Source: JBJXFE01 sp046153875
Lineage (GTDB): Bacteria; Planctomycetota; Phycisphaerae; Phycisphaerales; UBA1924
Assembly: GCA_046153875.1 (NCBI GenBank)
Contig: JBJXFE010000063.1
Coordinates: 62,001-126,000 of the forward strand
Direction: 5' to 3'
Length of the DNA: 64,000 nt
Positions 27,092 through 35,194 of this stretch are shown here, one piece after another. Both the position numbers and the translations under genes were made by a program. The notes under the pieces were generated by a model. It saw nothing but the letters and a program-made list of their open reading frames with translations, ran no database searches and was not told the DNA's origin. Positions within the stretch are counted from its first letter, which is position 1, and each line of letters starts with the position of its first letter.

Positions 27092-27550
27092 ATGGTGCAC
27101 TCGATCCCAACGACCCCGGCTCATGGCGCAGGCGCCCCACCTGCGATTGCTCCCCCCACGTTTCAGTGGGAGCACGCGCCGTCACTCGGTGGGCTTGCCG
27201 AGGAGCAACGCTCGTTCGCCGCGGTGCTGGCCCGCGGGCAGAGCGCGAACACGATGACGCCGCAGGCGAAGGCCCGCGAGGCCGCCATGCAGCTCGTCGC
27301 CGTCGCGCTCGTGCAGCCGATCCTCAAGGAGCTGCGTGACACGAACTCCGCGGCCCCGCCGTTCGCACCCACGCAGGGGGAGCAGCAGTTTCGCGCACTG
27401 ATGGATGCCGAGCTTGCGCAGCGGGTGGTCCAGGCCGCGAGGTTCCCTCTGGTGGACCGGCTGGCACAGGAACTGCTCGACCGTGCGGAGCGGGCGAACC
27501 CCACGACGCCGGAACCCGGGGCCATGTCTGGCGCCGAGACGGGCGCGTAG
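27092..27550 (+). CDS. flgJ: Rod-binding protein, FlgJ N-terminal domain only
   Basis: 152 residues from ATG 27092. The central part (about 55-110: MTPQAKAREAAMQLVAVALVQPILKEL ... FRALMDAELAQRVV) matches the rod-binding module of FlgJ, which caps and builds the rod. There is no C-terminal muramidase domain, as in many non-enterobacterial FlgJ homologues. It follows flgI with the start beside its stop codon, the expected order flgI-flgJ. N- and C-terminal tails are Pro-rich and probably disordered. Confidence 0.8.
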   Translation: MVHSIPTTPAHGAGAPPAIAPPTFQWEHAPSLGGLAEEQRSFAAVLARGQSANTMTPQAKAREAAMQLVAVALVQPILKELRDTNSAAPPFAPTQGEQQFRALMDAELAQRVVQAARFPLVDRLAQELLDRAERANPTTPEPGAMSGAETGA

Positions 27551-27566
27551 AACGAAGGAGCAGAAC

Positions 27567-28121
27567 GTGGCGCTGCAATCTCCCCCCAGACCCACCCCGG
27601 CCCGGTCCATCGCCGTGAAGGCCTCGGCGCCCTCCCCGGTCGGACCGGCCGAGGTCGAGGCGCTGCTGTGCGACCTCGTTGCGGCGTATGAATCGCTCGG
27701 CGCGCTGGCCGGGGAGCACCGGGCCGCCATCTCGCGAGCCGACGGAGACGCCGTCGAGGTGTGCGCGCGGCGCGAAGCGGAACTGGCCTCGCGGCTCGCG
27801 GAACTCGAGTTGCGACGGCGCGCCGTAGCCGGGCCGGGCGGGGCTGAGGGTCAGCGTGTGACCATGTGCAGCGTGATCGAGCGGCTTCCCGAGCCGGCGC
27901 GTGGTCGTGCCGCGGCGAGCGCCGATCGCCTGCGCGACCTCGTCAAGAAGGTCCAGCGCGACTACCGCACGATCCGCGAAGCGACGCGGTCCATCGTGGC
28001 GCACATCGACGGACTGGTCCAGCAGGTGAATCGGCGGCTCAACAGCGCGAGCACGTATGGGCCGGCCGGTCGCGTCGACGCGCCCGGGCCGGTCGCGTGC
28101 GGGATCGACCTGACGCATTGA
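27567..28121 (+). CDS. flgN: FlgN-like export chaperone
   Basis: 184 residues beginning at a GTG with AAGGAG six bases upstream. Almost entirely helical with heptad-like patterning (EVEALLCDLVAAYESLGALAGEHRAA near 24-50, LRDLVKKVQRDYRTIREATRSIVAHIDGLVQQVNRRL near 125-160). This fits FlgN, the chaperone that protects FlgK and FlgL subunits before export. The gene sits directly upstream of flgK and flgL, which supports the call. Sequence identity to FlgN is inherently low, so this rests on size, structure and position. Confidence 0.75.
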   Translation: MALQSPPRPTPARSIAVKASAPSPVGPAEVEALLCDLVAAYESLGALAGEHRAAISRADGDAVEVCARREAELASRLAELELRRRAVAGPGGAEGQRVTMCSVIERLPEPARGRAAASADRLRDLVKKVQRDYRTIREATRSIVAHIDGLVQQVNRRLNSASTYGPAGRVDAPGPVACGIDLTH

Positions 28122-28141
28122 GGAGGAGGTTTGTCCCCGCC

Positions 28142-29881
28142 ATGGGCCTGACGAGTTCATTCTGGATCGGCGCGTCGGCGCTCAACGCAAGCCAGGTCGC
28201 CCTGCAGGTCACGGGCAACAACCTGGCGAATGCGGCCACTCCGGGTTACACCCGTCAGATCGCGCGGATGTCGCCGCAGCGCTCGCAGCAGCTTTCGCCC
28301 CGCACGTCGGTCGGGCAGGGCGTCCGCGTCGCCGAAGTCCGGCGCCAGATCGACGAGGCGCTCCAGGCGCGGCTCTGGGGCGGCATCTCCACGGAGGCCC
28401 AGGCCGCGCAGCAGTTGGGGGTGCTCTCGCAACTGGAGTCCACGCTCAACGAGCTCTCGGGCCAGGACCTGTCCACAGAGCTACGCGAGTTCTTTAATGT
28501 ATGGTCCGAGCGTGCCAACCTGAGCGAGTCCAGCGCCGTCGTCGTGCAGCAGGGGGAACGGCTGGCCAACTTCGTGCAGCGGCTCCGGGCCGACCTCGTG
28601 GACCAGCGCGGGCAGGTTGACCGTCAGCTCGGGTCGCAGGTCGATCGCGCCGGCGCGCTGCTGGACGAGATCGCCGGGCTGAACGTCGAGATCGCGCGGG
28701 TCGAGGGCGGCGGGGGCGGCACGGCCAACGCCCTGCGCGACCGGCGCGACACGCTCGTCACCGAGCTCAGCGGCTTCATCGACGTGAACACCGTCGAGCG
28801 CGACACGGGGACGATCGACGTGCTGGTCGGCTCGATCCCGGTTGTGCTGGGCAACATGGCGCGCGGGCTGACGCTGCGGAGCGAGACCGTGGATGGTGAG
28901 ACGCGCGTGGCGGTGGCGGTGCGCGACGACGGGAGTGAGCTGAACGTCCAGGGGGGGACGATCGGCGGTCTTCTCGCCGCCCGCGGCGGGGGTGTCGACG
29001 CGTCCATCGCCGAGCTCGACGGTATCGCCTCGCAGCTCATCTTCGAGGTCAACCGTGTTCACAGCACGGGGACGAACGCGACGGGGCTCAAGACCACCAC
29101 CGGCTCGCTCGGCTTCTCGGCCGCGGATCGCCTGCTCGCGCTGAACGATCCCGACAACACCGCGACCGGCTCGCTGCCGTTCCGCGCGGTCAACGGCGGG
29201 TTCCTCGTGCGGGTCAAGCAGTCGGCGACCGGAGCCGTCGAAGAGGTCTTCGTCAAGGTGGACCTGGACGGACGCGACGCCTCCGGCGCCCCGGGCTTCG
29301 ACGACGACGCCACCGCCGAGGGGGTTCGCGCGGCGATCGACGCGGTGGACGGCGTGCGTGCGTCCTTCACGGCGGACGGCAGGCTGAAGGTGGACGCGGA
29401 GGCGGGGTTCGAGTTCTCGTTCCGTGACGACACCTCGGGCGCGCTGGCGGTCCTGGGAGTCAACTCCTATTTCACGGGGCGGGACGCGGGCGACATCGCG
29501 GTCCGCGGGGCCCTCGCCTCCAACCCCACGCTGCTTCTGGCCGGACGGATCGTCAACGGCACCCTCGTGGAGAACGCCAACGCGATGCGGATTGTCGCCG
29601 TGGCCGACAAGACGCTGAGCCAGCTCGGCGGGCGGAGCATCGGCGGCGCCTGGTCCGACCACGTGCAGCGCGTCGGCGCGAGCACCCAGTCGGCCCTGAC
29701 GCGGTCCGACGCCGCCACGCTCGTCCGCGAAGGCCTCGACGCGCAGCGTGCGGCCGTCAGCGGCGTCAGCATCGACGAGGAGTCGGTCAACATGATCGCG
29801 CTCCAGCGGCAGTATCAGGGGGCGGCCCGGTTCATCGGCGTGATCGACGAGCTGACCCAGACCCTCATCAACCTCGTGTAG
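28142..29881 (+). CDS. flgK: Flagellar hook-filament junction protein FlgK (HAP1)
   Basis: 579 residues. N-terminus ASALNASQVALQVTGNNLANAATPGYTRQ (about 11-39) and C-terminus SGVSIDEESVNMIALQRQYQGAARFIGVIDELTQTLINL are diagnostic of FlgK, whose ends form the D0/D1 coiled coils. The central 350 residues are variable and include the LRDRRDTLVTELSGFI helix. A GAGGAGGAGG tract lies about 11 nt before the ATG. FlgK joins the hook to FlgL and the filament. Confidence 0.95.
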   Translation: MGLTSSFWIGASALNASQVALQVTGNNLANAATPGYTRQIARMSPQRSQQLSPRTSVGQGVRVAEVRRQIDEALQARLWGGISTEAQAAQQLGVLSQLESTLNELSGQDLSTELREFFNVWSERANLSESSAVVVQQGERLANFVQRLRADLVDQRGQVDRQLGSQVDRAGALLDEIAGLNVEIARVEGGGGGTANALRDRRDTLVTELSGFIDVNTVERDTGTIDVLVGSIPVVLGNMARGLTLRSETVDGETRVAVAVRDDGSELNVQGGTIGGLLAARGGGVDASIAELDGIASQLIFEVNRVHSTGTNATGLKTTTGSLGFSAADRLLALNDPDNTATGSLPFRAVNGGFLVRVKQSATGAVEEVFVKVDLDGRDASGAPGFDDDATAEGVRAAIDAVDGVRASFTADGRLKVDAEAGFEFSFRDDTSGALAVLGVNSYFTGRDAGDIAVRGALASNPTLLLAGRIVNGTLVENANAMRIVAVADKTLSQLGGRSIGGAWSDHVQRVGASTQSALTRSDAATLVREGLDAQRAAVSGVSIDEESVNMIALQRQYQGAARFIGVIDELTQTLINLV

Positions 29882-29889
29882 CCCCACCC

Positions 29890-31950
29890 ATGAGCTCCAT
29901 CCCCGCCAACCTGACGCGCGTTCCGAACCTGCTCGTGTCGCGCAGCGCGCTGGGGAACCTCTCGCGGACGAGTATCGCGCTCTTCCGTGTGCAGACCCAG
30001 ATCGCGACGGGGCGGGCCGTAAACCGCTTCAGTGACGACGCGGTCAAGGCGGCCGCCATCGGCGTCCTCGACGACCGGCTGGAGCGCGCCGCCCAACGCA
30101 CCCGCAATCTCCAGCACGCCGACTCGTCGCTGACCACGCTCGACCAGGCCCTGGGCGACGCGAGCGACCTGATCCTGGACGCGAAGGAGATCGCCTCGAC
30201 CCAGGTGAACCTCGGCTCGACGCCCGAGGAGCGGGCGTCCCAGGCTCTGGTCGTCGGGTCGCTGATCCAGAGCCTCCTGTCCATCGTCAACCGCGAGGGC
30301 GTAGCGGGGGCGATCTTCGGCGCGAGCACGCCCGGCGTCGCGCCCGTCCAGGAACTGCTCGGGTCGTTCCGCTATGCCGCGCAGGGCGGCGGGCTGCTGA
30401 CCGACCTGGGCGACCTCGAGAGCGTCCCGATCACCATGGGTCCCAACGCCCTCGGCGCGACCTCCGCCCGCGTCATCGGCGACGTCGACCTCGACCCCGT
30501 CCTCACCGGGGACGTGCGCCTGTCGGAACTCGGTGGTGCGCGAGGGCTTGGCGTCGCGCTCGGCGAGATCGAGTTCAGCTTCGACGGCGGGCCGCGGACG
30601 CGCATCGACCTCTCCGGCGCCGAGACCGCCCAGGACGTTTCCGACGCCATCACCGTCGCGCTCCAGGACTACGAGGCCGCCAACACCGTGGCGATCCTCG
30701 GGCCCGGCGGCGTGGGGTTCGACGGCGGGTCGTTCGCTATCGACGTCGCCGCGGCCGCGACGGGGCCGGACCCGGACCTGAGGTTTTTCGACGTCGGCGC
30801 GGGCGTGGCGGCCCAGGACCTGGGCATGGCCGGGCAGCCCGCGGTGGCGTTCAGCGCGACGAGTGCCACCGGCCTCGACACCGATCCGCGCCTGACGTCC
30901 CGTACCCCGATCGCGGACATGGACGGGTTGACCGGGCCTCTCGGCGCGATCCGCGTGAAGAATCTCGGACAGACGCGGGTGATTGATCTCTCCGCGGCGG
31001 TCACGCTCGGGGACATGAAGAACCTGATCGACGGCGCCGGGCTGGCCCTGCGCCTGGAGATCAACGAGGACGGCGCGGGGATCAACATCGTGAACGAGGC
31101 CGCCGGCGGGCGAGCCCAGGCCATGGCGATCGAGGAGGTCCCGGGGGAGGGCTTGACCGCCACGCGCCTGGGCATCCGTTCGATGACGGGCTCGACCCGA
31201 TTGACGGACTTCAACGACGGGCAGGGCGTCCGGCTCGTCCACGGGTCGGTCAACCCCGTTACCGGTTCGCCCGAGCCGAGCCTGGACGTGGACTTCGCGA
31301 TCACACTCGGCGACTCGGGCGGCACCGAGATCACCGTGGACCTGCGCCCGCAGGACCTCCTGAGTGTCCAGACCGTCATCGACCGGATCAACGCCGAGGC
31401 GGCCGCGCAGGGCGCGAGCGTCCCCGCGGATTTCGAAGCGGTGCTGGGCGACGGGGCGAACGGTATTGAGCTGCGCCAGAGCCAGACCTTCCCGAGCGCC
31501 CTGACGGTGGAGCGGCGGAACAACTCAGCCGCGGCCGAGGACCTGGGGCTGCTGGACGGCACGTTCGATCTGCCGACCGGCACGTTCCGCGCGGAGGACC
31601 GCGCGACCGTGCGCGTGGACAGCCTGTTCACGGCCCTGGTGGACCTGCGCGACGCCCTGGCGGAGAACAACACGTCTGGCATCACGCTTGCGGGGGAGAA
31701 GGTGGAAGCGTTCGTGGATCGCGTCGCCCAGGGGCGCGCGCTCGTGGGCGGCTTCGCGGCACGGGTGGAGTCGTCGACGCGGCGGCTGGAGGATCAGACC
31801 GTGCTGGACGAAGCGACGCGGAGCGGGTTGGCCGACCTGGACTACACGGAGGCCGCGGTGCGGCTGAGCATGCTCCAGACCCAGCTCCAGGCGGGCCTCG
31901 CGGTGACGGCGATCGCATCGTCGATGACTCTGCTGGATTACCTCAGGTAG
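29890..31950 (+). CDS. flgL: Flagellar hook-filament junction protein FlgL (HAP3), enlarged
   Basis: 686 residues against about 320 in E. coli. The flagellin-type N-terminus (LFRVQTQIATGRAVNRFSDDA at about 33-53, followed by LQHADSSLTTLDQALGDASDL) and C-terminus (LDYTEAAVRLSMLQTQLQAGL) define it as FlgL. The extra about 370 residues form an Asp/Gly-rich beta domain with at least two repeats of a flagellin-IN-like pattern (for example VRVIGDVDLDPVLTGDVRLSEL and LGAIRVKNLGQTRVIDLSAA). These would protrude from the junction. Starts nine bases after the flgK stop. Confidence 0.92.
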   Translation: MSSIPANLTRVPNLLVSRSALGNLSRTSIALFRVQTQIATGRAVNRFSDDAVKAAAIGVLDDRLERAAQRTRNLQHADSSLTTLDQALGDASDLILDAKEIASTQVNLGSTPEERASQALVVGSLIQSLLSIVNREGVAGAIFGASTPGVAPVQELLGSFRYAAQGGGLLTDLGDLESVPITMGPNALGATSARVIGDVDLDPVLTGDVRLSELGGARGLGVALGEIEFSFDGGPRTRIDLSGAETAQDVSDAITVALQDYEAANTVAILGPGGVGFDGGSFAIDVAAAATGPDPDLRFFDVGAGVAAQDLGMAGQPAVAFSATSATGLDTDPRLTSRTPIADMDGLTGPLGAIRVKNLGQTRVIDLSAAVTLGDMKNLIDGAGLALRLEINEDGAGINIVNEAAGGRAQAMAIEEVPGEGLTATRLGIRSMTGSTRLTDFNDGQGVRLVHGSVNPVTGSPEPSLDVDFAITLGDSGGTEITVDLRPQDLLSVQTVIDRINAEAAAQGASVPADFEAVLGDGANGIELRQSQTFPSALTVERRNNSAAAEDLGLLDGTFDLPTGTFRAEDRATVRVDSLFTALVDLRDALAENNTSGITLAGEKVEAFVDRVAQGRALVGGFAARVESSTRRLEDQTVLDEATRSGLADLDYTEAAVRLSMLQTQLQAGLAVTAIASSMTLLDYLR

Positions 31951-31976
31951 TTGCGGCGGCGGGTGGCGTGTGGGCC

Positions 31977-32194
31977 GGGCGTTCCGCCCGTGCAGGAGGG
32001 TTGGTGTCACGGGCGGCTCGCCCGTGCGGACGACGGACCGGGTTGACGCCCGTCGCGTCGGATTTCCCGGGGGACCCGCATCGGCCGTGGGCCCGGGCTG
32101 AACGGCGGCGCCGCGTTCCGAGCGGCGAAGGAGCCGTGCGGTCGATGGTCTTCGAGGCCGTCGCCGCCGGCGCACACCGGTCTGGAGACCGGTG
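31977..32194. repeat. Three REP-like palindromes in the flgL-fliW gap
   Basis: GGGCG-ttc-CGCCC (31977-31989), CACGGGCG-gct-CGCCCGTG (32008-32026) and CACCGGTCT-gg-AGACCGGTG (32175-32194) are perfect palindromes with 2-3-nt loops. The 289-base gap between flgL and fliW holds nothing else I can recognise. They resemble the palindromes at 35019 and 61167 and may stop or stabilise transcripts. Confidence 0.7.
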
Positions 32195-32239
32195 CCGTCG
32201 GGATTCAGCGCGATGGATCGGCCGAGTTCGGAGCGTGCC

Positions 32240-32686
32240 ATGGACGTGCGGACGACACGGTTCGGGACGGTGCGGATCGCGGACGACCGCGTGGTCACCT
32301 TCCCCAGGGGGCTCCTGGGTTTCCCGCGGGCGACACGGTACTGCCTGCTCGAGCCCGGGGATGACGCCGCGTTTTTCTGGCTTCAGTCGATCGACGAGCC
32401 CAGCCTGGCGTTCGTGGTCACGGACCCGAGCCTGTTCCTGGGCGACTACTCGGTGCCGATCCGGCCCGAGCAGGCGTCCGACCTGGCGCTCGACACGCTC
32501 GAGGATGCGCAGGTCTTCGTCATCGTGAACAAGGTGGACCAGCAGCTCACCGGCAACCTCCAGGGCCCGCTCGTGGTGAACACGAAGACACGGGTGGGGG
32601 AGCAGCTTGTGCTGGCCGAGAAGCGCTGGACGACGCGGCACCCGCTGGTGCGCGTGGACGCCGCGGCGCGGGCCGCGTCGGCGTGA
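32240..32686 (+). CDS. fliW: Flagellar assembly factor FliW
   Basis: 148 residues, family-typical. FliW binds flagellin and, when free, binds CsrA and relieves its repression of flagellin translation. The conserved start [27 protein letters not shown] (3-29) and the [15 protein letters not shown] stretch (about 49-63) are clear. ATG at 32240 has GGAG six bases upstream; an in-frame ATG nine codons earlier is less likely. Followed by csrA and the flagellin genes, the standard partner-switch order. Confidence 0.95.
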   Translation: MDVRTTRFGTVRIADDRVVTFPRGLLGFPRATRYCLLEPGDDAAFFWLQSIDEPSLAFVVTDPSLFLGDYSVPIRPEQASDLALDTLEDAQVFVIVNKVDQQLTGNLQGPLVVNTKTRVGEQLVLAEKRWTTRHPLVRVDAAARAASA

Positions 32687-32816
32687 GCGCTCCGGGCGCG
32701 CCGCCGGACGGACCCGGCGGCCAGCGCGCCCCTTCGGAGCGGATGGTGCGGAGAGATCGGAAGCCAGCCGGGGACGCGCCGCGCGCCCCCGGGGACCAGC
32801 GAGGAAGGAGCCGACG

Positions 32817-33176
32817 ATGCTGGTGCTCTCACGTCAGCGCGACGAAACGATCATGATCGGCGACGAGATCGAGATCACGATCGTGGATATCCGGGGCGAC
32901 AAGGTCCGCCTCGGGATCACCGCGCCGACCCGGATCGCCGTTCACCGCAAGGAGGTGTACGAGGCGATCAAACGCGAAAACGAGCACGCCGCCAAGTTTC
33001 AGAACGGCGTGCATCAGGGGGAGCTCGACGCCGCGGGGCGCGCGGTCGCGCCGGGGCCCGGCAAGACCCGATCCCGCCCCGCGTCGCGCCTGGCGGCCCG
33101 GGCCGAGCCCGCCGCCCCCGAGCCACCGGGGCGGCCCGTGGAGACGCGCCCCGCGCCGCTGGGGGTTCATCCATGA
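32817..33176 (+). CDS. csrA: Carbon storage/translational regulator CsrA with long C-terminal tail
   Basis: 119 residues. Residues 1-55 are canonical CsrA ([20 protein letters not shown], then [20 protein letters not shown] at about 31-50) including the RNA-binding Arg44-like residue in the IAVHR strand. The further about 60 residues are Pro/Ala/Arg-rich and probably disordered; most CsrA proteins end near 60-75. GAGGAAGGAG six bases before the ATG gives a strong ribosome site. CsrA binds GGA hairpins in mRNA leaders; such a hairpin lies over the flagellin ribosome site just downstream. Confidence 0.96.
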   Translation: MLVLSRQRDETIMIGDEIEITIVDIRGDKVRLGITAPTRIAVHRKEVYEAIKRENEHAAKFQNGVHQGELDAAGRAVAPGPGKTRSRPASRLAARAEPAAPEPPGRPVETRPAPLGVHP

Positions 33177-33260
33177 CCACCGGTCGGCCATCATCCACCC
33201 GTTCTCATCGTCGCCGCGGCCCGTGCGCCCGGCGGATCACGACCCCCCGCCCCGTAGCCT

Positions 33261-33276
33261 CAATCACGGAGGATTG
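33261..33276 (+). promoter_or_regulatory. GGA-loop hairpin over the fliC ribosome site, candidate CsrA site
   Basis: CAATC (33261-33265) pairs with GATTG (33272-33276), leaving ACGGAG as the loop. The loop contains the Shine-Dalgarno GGAGG start and ends two bases before the ATG. This is the classical form of a CsrA repression site and agrees with the adjacent fliW-csrA pair. Confidence 0.65.
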
Positions 33277-33278
33277 CA

Positions 33279-34853
33279 ATGGCTAGGATCAATACCAACG
33301 TCCCGAGTCTCGTCGCCCGATCCCAACTGGTCCGCAACAACAGCGAGCTGGAGCTCCGGCTCCAGCGGCTCTCGACCGGGCTGCGGATCAACCGGGGCGC
33401 CGACGACCCCGCCGGTCTCATCATCTCCGAGCGTCTGCGCTCGGACGTGCGGGGCGTGCAGCAGGGCGTCGACAACGCGGAACGCGCCTCGTCGGTCATC
33501 TCGACGAGCGAAGCCTCCCTGGCCGAGGTGAGCGACCTGCTCAACTCGATCAAGGCGCTGCTCGTCAAGTCCGCCAACACCGGCGCGAACTCGAAGGAGG
33601 AGCGCGAGGCCAACCAGCTCGAGATCGACTCGGCGATCGACTCCATCACGCGCATCAGCAACACCGCCTCGTTCGGCGGGCTCAAGCTCCTCAACGGGTC
33701 GCTCGACTACACCCTCTCGGGCGTCTCCGCGTCGGACGTCGCCAAGGCGCAGGTCTTCGGGGCCAGCTTCGTCGCGGCGGACAATCTGCGCGTCGACGTC
33801 GACGTGCTCGCGTCGGCCCAGACCGGCGCGCTGTTCATGCGGGGCGATTACTCGGGCGCCAACGCCGCGTTCAACGGCGAGGTGCTCTCGACCACCACGC
33901 TCCGCATCGCGGGGTCGCGCGGCGTCGGTGAGATCACGGTCGTCTCGGGCGCCTCGCTCTCGGCGATCGTCACCGCGGTCAACAACATCAGCGCGCTCAC
34001 GGGAGTCGAGGCCGCCCTGCTGAACACGACGACGGCCACCTCGGGCCTCGTGTTCCGCTCGTCGGAGTACGGGTCCGATACCTTCGTCCAGGTCGAGCGA
34101 CTGGGCGGCCCTGACCCCAGCCAGGACTACTTCCAGACCTACAAGTTCGCCGACGCGGCGCAGCTCCCGAGCTTCCCGCCCTTCGACTGGACCACGATGA
34201 TCACGGCCGGGGACCTCACGGCCGGCAAGCAGGACGCGGGGCGGAACGTCAGCGCCCTGGTCAACGGCACCCTCGCCACCGGCGACGGGCTGTCGCTCTC
34301 GGTCAACTCGCCCGCCCTGAGCCTCAAGCTCGCCCTCACCGAGGCGTTCGCCACCGACCCCACCTCGCCCGAGACAAACTTCTACATCACCGGCGGCGGC
34401 GCCCTCTTCCAGCTCGGGCCGCAGGTCACCGCCCAGCAGCAGACCAACGTCGCGGTCCAGTCGATCGCGGCGTCGAGCCTCGGCGGGACGCTCATCAGCG
34501 GTTCCCTGCAGTTCCTCAACTCCCTCAAGTCCGGGCAGGCGAACAGCATCTCGACGAGCGTGGCCCGCAGCGACTTCGCCTCGTCGAGCGAGATCCTCGA
34601 GTCCGCGATCGACGAGGTCTCGATCCTCCGCGGGCGGCTGGGGGCGTTCGAGCGCAACGTCCTGCAGACCAACGTGCGCTCGCTCCAGGCCGCGTTCGAG
34701 AACCTCAGCGCCAGCGAGTCGGTGATCCGTGACGCGGACTTCGCGTACGAGACCAGCCAGCTCACCCGGGCGCAGATCCTCACCAGCGCCGGCACGACCG
34801 TGCTCGGGCTGGCGAACCAGCAGTCGCAGCAGGTGCTGCAGCTCCTCGGGTAG
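33279..34853 (+). CDS. fliC: Flagellin (first of two)
   Basis: 524 residues. N-terminal D0/D1 (MARINTNVPSLVARSQL, then LQRLSTGLRINRGADDPAGL at about 28-47) and C-terminal D1/D0 (about 425-524, ending NQQSQQVLQLLG) are typical flagellin. The middle about 250 residues form a variable surface domain containing a flagellin-IN-like repeat (LRIAGSRGVGEITVVSGASLSAI). Exported through the flagellar type III system and polymerised into the filament. Leader carries a CsrA-type hairpin; a strong terminator follows. Confidence 0.96.
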   Translation: MARINTNVPSLVARSQLVRNNSELELRLQRLSTGLRINRGADDPAGLIISERLRSDVRGVQQGVDNAERASSVISTSEASLAEVSDLLNSIKALLVKSANTGANSKEEREANQLEIDSAIDSITRISNTASFGGLKLLNGSLDYTLSGVSASDVAKAQVFGASFVAADNLRVDVDVLASAQTGALFMRGDYSGANAAFNGEVLSTTTLRIAGSRGVGEITVVSGASLSAIVTAVNNISALTGVEAALLNTTTATSGLVFRSSEYGSDTFVQVERLGGPDPSQDYFQTYKFADAAQLPSFPPFDWTTMITAGDLTAGKQDAGRNVSALVNGTLATGDGLSLSVNSPALSLKLALTEAFATDPTSPETNFYITGGGALFQLGPQVTAQQQTNVAVQSIAASSLGGTLISGSLQFLNSLKSGQANSISTSVARSDFASSSEILESAIDEVSILRGRLGAFERNVLQTNVRSLQAAFENLSASESVIRDADFAYETSQLTRAQILTSAGTTVLGLANQQSQQVLQLLG

Positions 34854-34903
34854 GCGATAACACGCCGGGGACCTCCCCGGACCCTCCATCCGACGCCGCG
34901 TCC

Positions 34904-34939
34904 GACCCCCCGGCCCCCAGTGGCGGGGGGTCTTTTTTT
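34904..34939 (+). terminator. Intrinsic terminator after the first flagellin
   Basis: GACCCCCC (34904-34911) pairs with GGGGGGTC (34925-34932) and is followed by seven Ts. It ends the first flagellin transcript, so the second flagellin needs its own promoter in 34940-35194. Confidence 0.9.
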
Positions 34940-35194
34940 CGTGCGCCGGCCCGAAAACCGGCCGCTTGCCCTCCCATCGCTCAACTCCCCCCCAAGCTCA
35001 ACCGATGCTGGACCCCGAACGGGTGGCACACCCGTCATTGGATCGGCCCGGAGCGGACACCGGGCAGGAGCGGGCCAAGAGGCACGGACGCTCCGGAAGA
35101 TCCAGCTCCGCCGGCTGAACGGCGGACGGCTTCGGCGACCCCTCACACCAGGGGCGACACGAGGGCCGTTGAAGCACAGGCATGGAGGTCTCGC
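34940..35194 (+). other. Gene-free leader region of the second flagellin, with one REP-like palindrome
   Basis: After the terminator this stretch holds the palindrome ACGGGTG-gca-CACCCGT (35019-35035) and the stem CCGCCG/CGGCGG (about 35110-35127). I found no sigma-28 or sigma-70 consensus. A GGAGG ribosome site lies eight bases before the ATG at 35195. The promoter must be here but is not recognisable by eye. Confidence 0.5.

Noticed and set aside
35022..35037. TGGCAC motif before the second flagellin as a sigma-54 promoter
   Set aside because: No TTGC at the right spacing, and the bases belong to the palindrome ACGGGTG-gca-CACCCGT.
35160..35194. CsrA hairpin at the second flagellin
   Set aside because: GGA is present in the ribosome site but no flanking stem pairs convincingly.
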